From CAZAXU01 sp964489245 (GTDB lineage Bacteria; Bacteroidota; Bacteroidia; Flavobacteriales; Flavobacteriaceae): DNA of 18,855 nucleotides. Under the pieces are notes generated by a model that was given only the letters and a program-made list of their open reading frames with translations, was not told where the DNA came from and made no database searches. The stretch is from positions 1-18,855 of the forward strand of contig CAZAXU010000040.1 of NCBI GenBank assembly GCA_964489245.1, in the 5' to 3' direction. Position 1 is the first letter of the stretch; each line of letters opens with the position of its first letter. The translations under genes were made by a program, and so were the position numbers. Positions 14,913 through 18,855 of the stretch are shown here, piece after piece.

Positions 14913-15247
14913 ATGCTTGTTTTCATAAGTGAATAGTTTATAAAGACGGTCAATCTATATCAGGGACGTACATTTATGAACTTTATACTTTTATGTTTGT
15001 CATATTCGAGTGATGAAGCTCCGCTTAATTGTATCAAGACGTCCTTTTTCCTTACATACGCCGAATTATGATTTAAGAATTTTTTTTCCACGAATGCACA
15101 AATTTTACTTCTAAATCTGAAATCATTCCGCCACTCTAACTTTATGAACTTTAAACTTTTCCCTTTAAACTCATAATCATCCGGCTTATGAGATTTTATA
15201 ATTAATAAAAATCATGTTCGTTTCATAAAATATAAGACTTATTTCGC
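14913..15247. other. Gene-free AT-rich stretch with a near-identical 20-base repeat
   Basis: No credible coding frame or RNA gene was found here. TTTATGAACTTTATACTTTT at 14973-14992 recurs at 15141-15160 with one base changed (19 of 20 identical), in the same orientation. A segment near 15090-15110 (CCACGAATGCACAAATTT) resembles short intergenic repeats often seen in Bacteroidota, but I cannot confirm that. The stretch may be decayed DNA. Confidence 0.5.
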
Positions 15248-15255
15248 TATTTTTG
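15248..15255 (+). promoter_or_regulatory. -7 candidate for the pcrA/uvrD helicase gene
   Basis: TATTTTTG is an exact TAnnTTTG match ending 11 bases before the ATG at 15267, so the leader would be only a few bases long. No TTTG lies at the usual -33 distance. Confidence 0.45.
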
Positions 15256-15266
15256 TACAGACAATT

Positions 15267-17603
15267 ATGAACGGAAAGAACTATCTAAAAGAACTCAATC
15301 AAGCTCAGCTGGCGCCGGTGACACATAAAGAAGGTCCCTTGATGATCATTGCGGGAGCAGGCTCCGGAAAGACCAGAGTTTTGACCTATCGAATTGCTTA
15401 TTTAATGGAGCAGGGTATTGACCCTTTCAATATTTTAGCCTTGACTTTCACCAACAAAGCCGCGAGAGAAATGAAAGAGCGAATTGCATCGATTGTCGGT
15501 GTGAGTGAATCTCGTAATCTCTGGATGGGCACTTTTCATTCCGTATTTGCCAGAATTCTTCGTGCAGAAGCAGACAGACTCGGCTTTCCGAATGATTTTA
15601 CGATCTATGACCAGCAAGATGCTTTGAGATTGATTACGCAAATTATCAAGGAGCTGAATCTGGATAAAGATGTTTATAAACCCAAGCAAATTCAGAACAG
15701 AATTTCAAATTTCAAGAACAATCTGATAACGGTTCGTGCTTATTATAACAATCCTGAATTGATGGAAGCAGATGTGTATGCCAGACGTCCGGAGACGGGA
15801 AATATCTATAAGACCTATGTGGATAGATGTTTCAGAGCCGGTGCTATGGATTTTGACGATTTGCTGCTGCGTACCAATGAGTTAATCACGCGATTTCCGG
15901 AGGTATTGGCAAAATATCAAGAGCGCTTTCAATATATTTTGGTGGATGAGTATCAAGACACAAATCATTCTCAATATCTCATTGTTAAAGCGCTTTCAAA
16001 CAGACATCAGAACATTTGTGTGGTGGGAGATGATGCGCAAAGCATTTATAGTTTTCGAGGAGCAAATATTCAAAATATTTTTAATTTTCAGAGAGACTAT
16101 GCCGATGCCAAAATCTATAAGTTGGAGCAGAACTATCGTTCTACAAAAAACATTGTCGGTGCCGCTAATTCGTTGATTGAAAAAAACAAAAGTCGATTGC
16201 CGAAAAAAGTTTGGACTTCAAATGAAGAGGGAGAAAAGATAAAAGTGATTCATACTTATACAGATTCTGATGAGGGCAGATTTGTGGCATCTGATATTTT
16301 TGAACAGCAAATGCAACATCAGCTGCAACCCAAGGATTTTGCAGTGTTATACAGAACCAATGCGCAGTCCAGATCGATTGAAGACTCGTTGAGAAAGAAA
16401 AATATTCCGTTCAGAATATATGGTGGTTTGTCTTTCTACGGGCGTAAGGAAATCAAGGACGTTTTGGCATATCTCCGCTTGGTCAATAATACAAAAGACG
16501 ACGAGTCTTTGAGGAGAGTGATAAATTTTCCGGCTAGAGGCATTGGCAACACGACAATGGATAAGTTGTCTTTAGCTGCCAACGAAGATGATTTATCATT
16601 ATTTGAGATTATTGAAAAAATGCCGGAGATTGAACTCAAAATTAATTCGGGTACCAAAGCGAAATTGGAAGATTTTATATTGAAAATTAAAAGCTTTCAG
16701 ATGCTTGCCAAGGAAAAAGATGCTTTTGAGCTGACAGATTATATCATCAAAAATACGGGATTATTACAAGAATATCGCAAGGATCTGACCCCCGAGGGCA
16801 TCAGTCGGGTAGAAAATATTCAAGAATTGACCAATGCCATTCAAGATTTTATAGATACACAAAAAGAAGAACCCGATGCAGATATTTCGTTGACGTCTTA
16901 TTTGCAAGATGTGGCACTTTTCACTGATTTGGATAAAGATGATGATAATCCCAACAGAGTGACTTTGATGACTGTTCATATGGCAAAAGGCTTGGAGTTT
17001 CCATATATCTATATTGTGGGCATGGAAGAAGACTTGTTCCCCTCTGCCATGTCAACCAATACGAGAGATGAGTTGGAAGAAGAGAGAAGATTGTTCTATG
17101 TGGCTTTGACAAGGGCGGAAAAAAGAGCAACGATCACGTTTTCCGAATCAAGATATCGTTGGGGAAAACTCAATTTTAGCGACCCCAGCCGATTTATCAG
17201 CGAGGTTGACGAACAATTTTTGGAATTTAACTATGTGCCCGGACAAACTTCTAAAAATCCGTTTATCGATGATGATATCTTCGGACAGCCGGATGTGTCT
17301 AAGAAGCCTTTTCAAAAAACGAATAAAAAATTCCAGTCCAATACGTTTAAAAAGAAGATTGAAAGAAACCCGAATCCTGTTCCTAAAAATTTAAAAAAAG
17401 TGTCTGACCTCCGCAGCGTAAAAACAAATGAAACAGTCGATATCAAAATTGGCGACAAGGTTTTGCATGCACGGTTTGGGAAGGGAATTGTAGCGGAAAT
17501 GGAGGGTGTAGGCTCCAACCGAAAGGCTACCATTAAGTTTGATAAAGTTGGAAATAAAAAATTATTATTGAAATTTGCCAAGCTGGAAAAAATTGATGCC
17601 TAG
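15267..17603 (+). CDS. pcrA: ATP-dependent DNA helicase, UvrD/PcrA family
   Basis: This superfamily 1A 3'-5' helicase acts in nucleotide excision repair, mismatch repair and clearing replication forks. The 778-residue length is normal. The motifs appear in order: Q motif LNQAQ (10-14), Walker A GAGSGKT (30-36), TFTNKAAREMKER (60-72), Walker B VDEYQDT (226-232), GDDAQSIYSFRGA (254-266), QNYRS (288-292), VTLMTVHMAKGLEFP (565-579) and the arginine finger region EEERRLFYVALTRA (604-617). A low-complexity, lysine-rich linker (about 655-720) leads to a C-terminal Tudor-like domain (725-778, with VLHARFGKGIVAEMEG), known in PcrA/UvrD to contact RNA polymerase. It stands alone between gene-poor flanks. 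Confidence 0.95.
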   Translation: MNGKNYLKELNQAQLAPVTHKEGPLMIIAGAGSGKTRVLTYRIAYLMEQGIDPFNILALTFTNKAAREMKERIASIVGVSESRNLWMGTFHSVFARILRAEADRLGFPNDFTIYDQQDALRLITQIIKELNLDKDVYKPKQIQNRISNFKNNLITVRAYYNNPELMEADVYARRPETGNIYKTYVDRCFRAGAMDFDDLLLRTNELITRFPEVLAKYQERFQYILVDEYQDTNHSQYLIVKALSNRHQNICVVGDDAQSIYSFRGANIQNIFNFQRDYADAKIYKLEQNYRSTKNIVGAANSLIEKNKSRLPKKVWTSNEEGEKIKVIHTYTDSDEGRFVASDIFEQQMQHQLQPKDFAVLYRTNAQSRSIEDSLRKKNIPFRIYGGLSFYGRKEIKDVLAYLRLVNNTKDDESLRRVINFPARGIGNTTMDKLSLAANEDDLSLFEIIEKMPEIELKINSGTKAKLEDFILKIKSFQMLAKEKDAFELTDYIIKNTGLLQEYRKDLTPEGISRVENIQELTNAIQDFIDTQKEEPDADISLTSYLQDVALFTDLDKDDDNPNRVTLMTVHMAKGLEFPYIYIVGMEEDLFPSAMSTNTRDELEEERRLFYVALTRAEKRATITFSESRYRWGKLNFSDPSRFISEVDEQFLEFNYVPGQTSKNPFIDDDIFGQPDVSKKPFQKTNKKFQSNTFKKKIERNPNPVPKNLKKVSDLRSVKTNETVDIKIGDKVLHARFGKGIVAEMEGVGSNRKATIKFDKVGNKKLLLKFAKLEKIDA

Positions 17604-17882
17604 CAGTGGATCAGCGGCAACTTTTTATGTGAGCTTTTTTTGAAATGGTACTAAAAATTAACAGGGAGTACGCAATGTAATAGCGCACCGGCAAGAATTT
17701 ATAAAATCCCTTTTATTTTGACAAGAACGACATAAAATACTAAAAATCAATGATTTGCGCAACAAATAGGATTGTTTTTTGATTAATAGCATGTGGTAGG
17801 TTCTTGCGCAGTCTGATGTGTGAGAGTCTGTGTTGTGGGACATTTATAATTTTTTTGTATCCTGCATCTAATTTTAAATACT
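17604..17882. other. Gene-free segment between two convergent genes, with short repeats
   Basis: No convincing gene was found. TACTAAAAAT occurs at 17648 and 17738, TTGCGCA at 17755-17761 and 17804-17810, and GCAAGAA (17691-17697) is inverted as TTCTTGC (17801-17807). AGTCTG also appears twice near 17811 and 17834. No clear hairpin terminator for the helicase gene was seen. The segment separates a core gene from the AT-richer hydrolase gene and may be an old insertion junction. Confidence 0.4.
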
Positions 17883-18855
17883 CTATTTAATTTTTAAAAA
17901 TATCTTTAATTCATTAATAAACCAATCGGGTTCATCCCACATTATGAAGTGTTTTGCTTTATCAGCAATTTTAATTTTGCAATTTCTAGCTTCTGAATAT
18001 TGATTTTTTAGATTTGCATAAACGGATTCTTTTGTTACGCCATAATCTTTATATCCATACCAACTTCCAAACACAAGAATAGGGACTTTTATGTTGTTAA
18101 GCTCATTTCTTAAATCGGTTGTCATAATTTCAAACATTGCTTGGGCTGTTGTTTTCCTGTCTGATTCAAGAGACCATTTTAAGGCTTTTTCTATGTTTAA
18201 TGAATCCGTTATCATTGTTTTTAGTGTTAATCTCTGTTGACTGCTGTACAAACTATCCGATGATGAAATCATATATTCTTTCATTTGATTTGCTTGTGGT
18301 ATAACGCTTTTTGTCGTTGCATTTGGATTAAATATCAAAGATAAGAAGGGGTAAGAATCTACAATAACAACAGTTTTCAAGGAATTGGGTTTTGAGTTTG
18401 CAATGGATAATGCTAAAAATCCACCCAAACTATGACCAATAATGATAGGTTTTTCCTCCATTTCATTTTCAATATATTCCGAAATCTTTTCTTGAATAAT
18501 TGGTAAATACCCCTTATCTAAATCAATAGGCTTTTGATTTGAAAAACCGGCTAAGCTCAGAATATGACACTCATAATTATTTTTCAATGAATCAACTGTT
18601 TGACTCCAAACATCACCTGAACAAGATAAACCGGGAATGAGAATAATTGGTTTGCCTTTTCCTATAACAGTAACTTTAAAAGGATAGTCATTCATGTGTA
18701 ATTTGGGTTTTAGTTGATTAATAGAATAGCTATCAGGAAATTCTTCAATTCCTTCATGAAAGTATTTTTCTGCTAAATCCCAATTTTCTTTTTTGATGTA
18801 TAACCTAATCAATATTTCATAAGCTTCTTCTTTTCCCCATGACGGTAAAATATTG
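17883..18855 (-). CDS. TPR plus alpha/beta-hydrolase protein, 5' end beyond the window
   Basis: The frame stays open from 18812 to the window edge at 18855, so the apparent TTG start at 18812 is not trusted and the gene is partial. The first visible part (PSWGKEEAYEIL... to FPDSYS) has the helix-turn-helix pattern of a tetratricopeptide repeat; more repeats may lie upstream. Next comes an alpha/beta-hydrolase fold: oxyanion segment IPGLSCSGDVW, nucleophile elbow GHSLGG with Ser128 (counted from 18812), a likely acid at Asp256 in GYKD, and His288 in AKHFIMWDEPDWF. Substrate is unknown; esterase, peptidase or lactonase activities are all possible. The gene is more AT-rich than the helicase. The C-terminus is complete, with a TAA stop. 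Confidence 0.83.
   Translation of the reverse strand, partial: NILPSWGKEEAYEILIRLYIKKENWDLAEKYFHEGIEEFPDSYSINQLKPKLHMNDYPFKVTVIGKGKPIILIPGLSCSGDVWSQTVDSLKNNYECHILSLAGFSNQKPIDLDKGYLPIIQEKISEYIENEMEEKPIIIGHSLGGFLALSIANSKPNSLKTVVIVDSYPFLSLIFNPNATTKSVIPQANQMKEYMISSSDSLYSSQQRLTLKTMITDSLNIEKALKWSLESDRKTTAQAMFEIMTTDLRNELNNIKVPILVFGSWYGYKDYGVTKESVYANLKNQYSEARNCKIKIADKAKHFIMWDEPDWFINELKIFLKIK

Noticed and set aside
17658..17843. A 61-codon minus-strand frame in the gap after pcrA
   Set aside because: No recognisable domain, no promoter box close to its start, and an unusual Cys/Ser-rich composition; probably chance.
17604..17882. Short repeats resembling a degenerate CRISPR array or integron attC site
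   Set aside because: The repeats are 6-10 bases, unevenly spaced and few, and no cas or integrase gene is nearby.

Overview
The window looks like chromosomal DNA of a Bacteroidota bacterium, most likely in or near the Flavobacteriales. The clues are an alternative complex III subunit (ActF), the gene order mreB-mreC-mreD-PBP2-rodA, AT-rich DNA with few Shine-Dalgarno-like sites, tRNA genes without an encoded CCA, and several good matches to the Bacteroidota promoter pattern (TTTG, about 19-21 bases, then TAnnTTTG). The genus is not determined.

Layout. Bases 1-1276: the last gene of an ACIII respiratory cluster (actF), closed by a perfect hairpin terminator. 1277-1851: a leader region and a small secreted SPOR-domain protein. 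1860-7337 (minus strand): the elongasome operon mreB, mreC, mreD, PBP2 (mrdA) and rodA, with overlapping or nearly touching genes. 7477-8736: a MacB/FtsX-type ABC permease, divergent from mreB. 8773-12025 (minus): glycine cleavage protein T and a B12-dependent methylmalonyl-CoA mutase large subunit. 12142-12816: trmD. 12877-13171 (minus): a tRNA cluster, with two identical tRNA-Lys(UUU) and one tRNA-Leu(GAG), behind the best promoter in the window. 13296-14192 (minus): a XerD-type recombinase, divergent from an outer-membrane beta-barrel protein (14257-14856). 15267-17603: a PcrA/UvrD helicase. 17883 to the end (minus): a TPR plus alpha/beta-hydrolase protein cut by the window edge.

How the genes work together. 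The clear functional unit is the mre-PBP2-rodA operon: MreB filaments, the MreC/MreD scaffold, and the RodA/PBP2 pair that polymerises and cross-links lateral wall peptidoglycan. The rest are independent housekeeping genes: respiration, one-carbon and propionyl-CoA metabolism, tRNA methylation, chromosome dimer resolution and DNA repair.

I found no convincing new system. There is no phage, CRISPR, toxin-antitoxin or IS gene. The least ordinary parts are the AT-rich hydrolase at the right edge with its repeat-bearing gene-free flank, the 330-base gene-free stretch before pcrA with a near-identical 20-base repeat, the tandemly duplicated tRNA-Lys, and the structured leader before the SPOR gene. 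All are modest observations.
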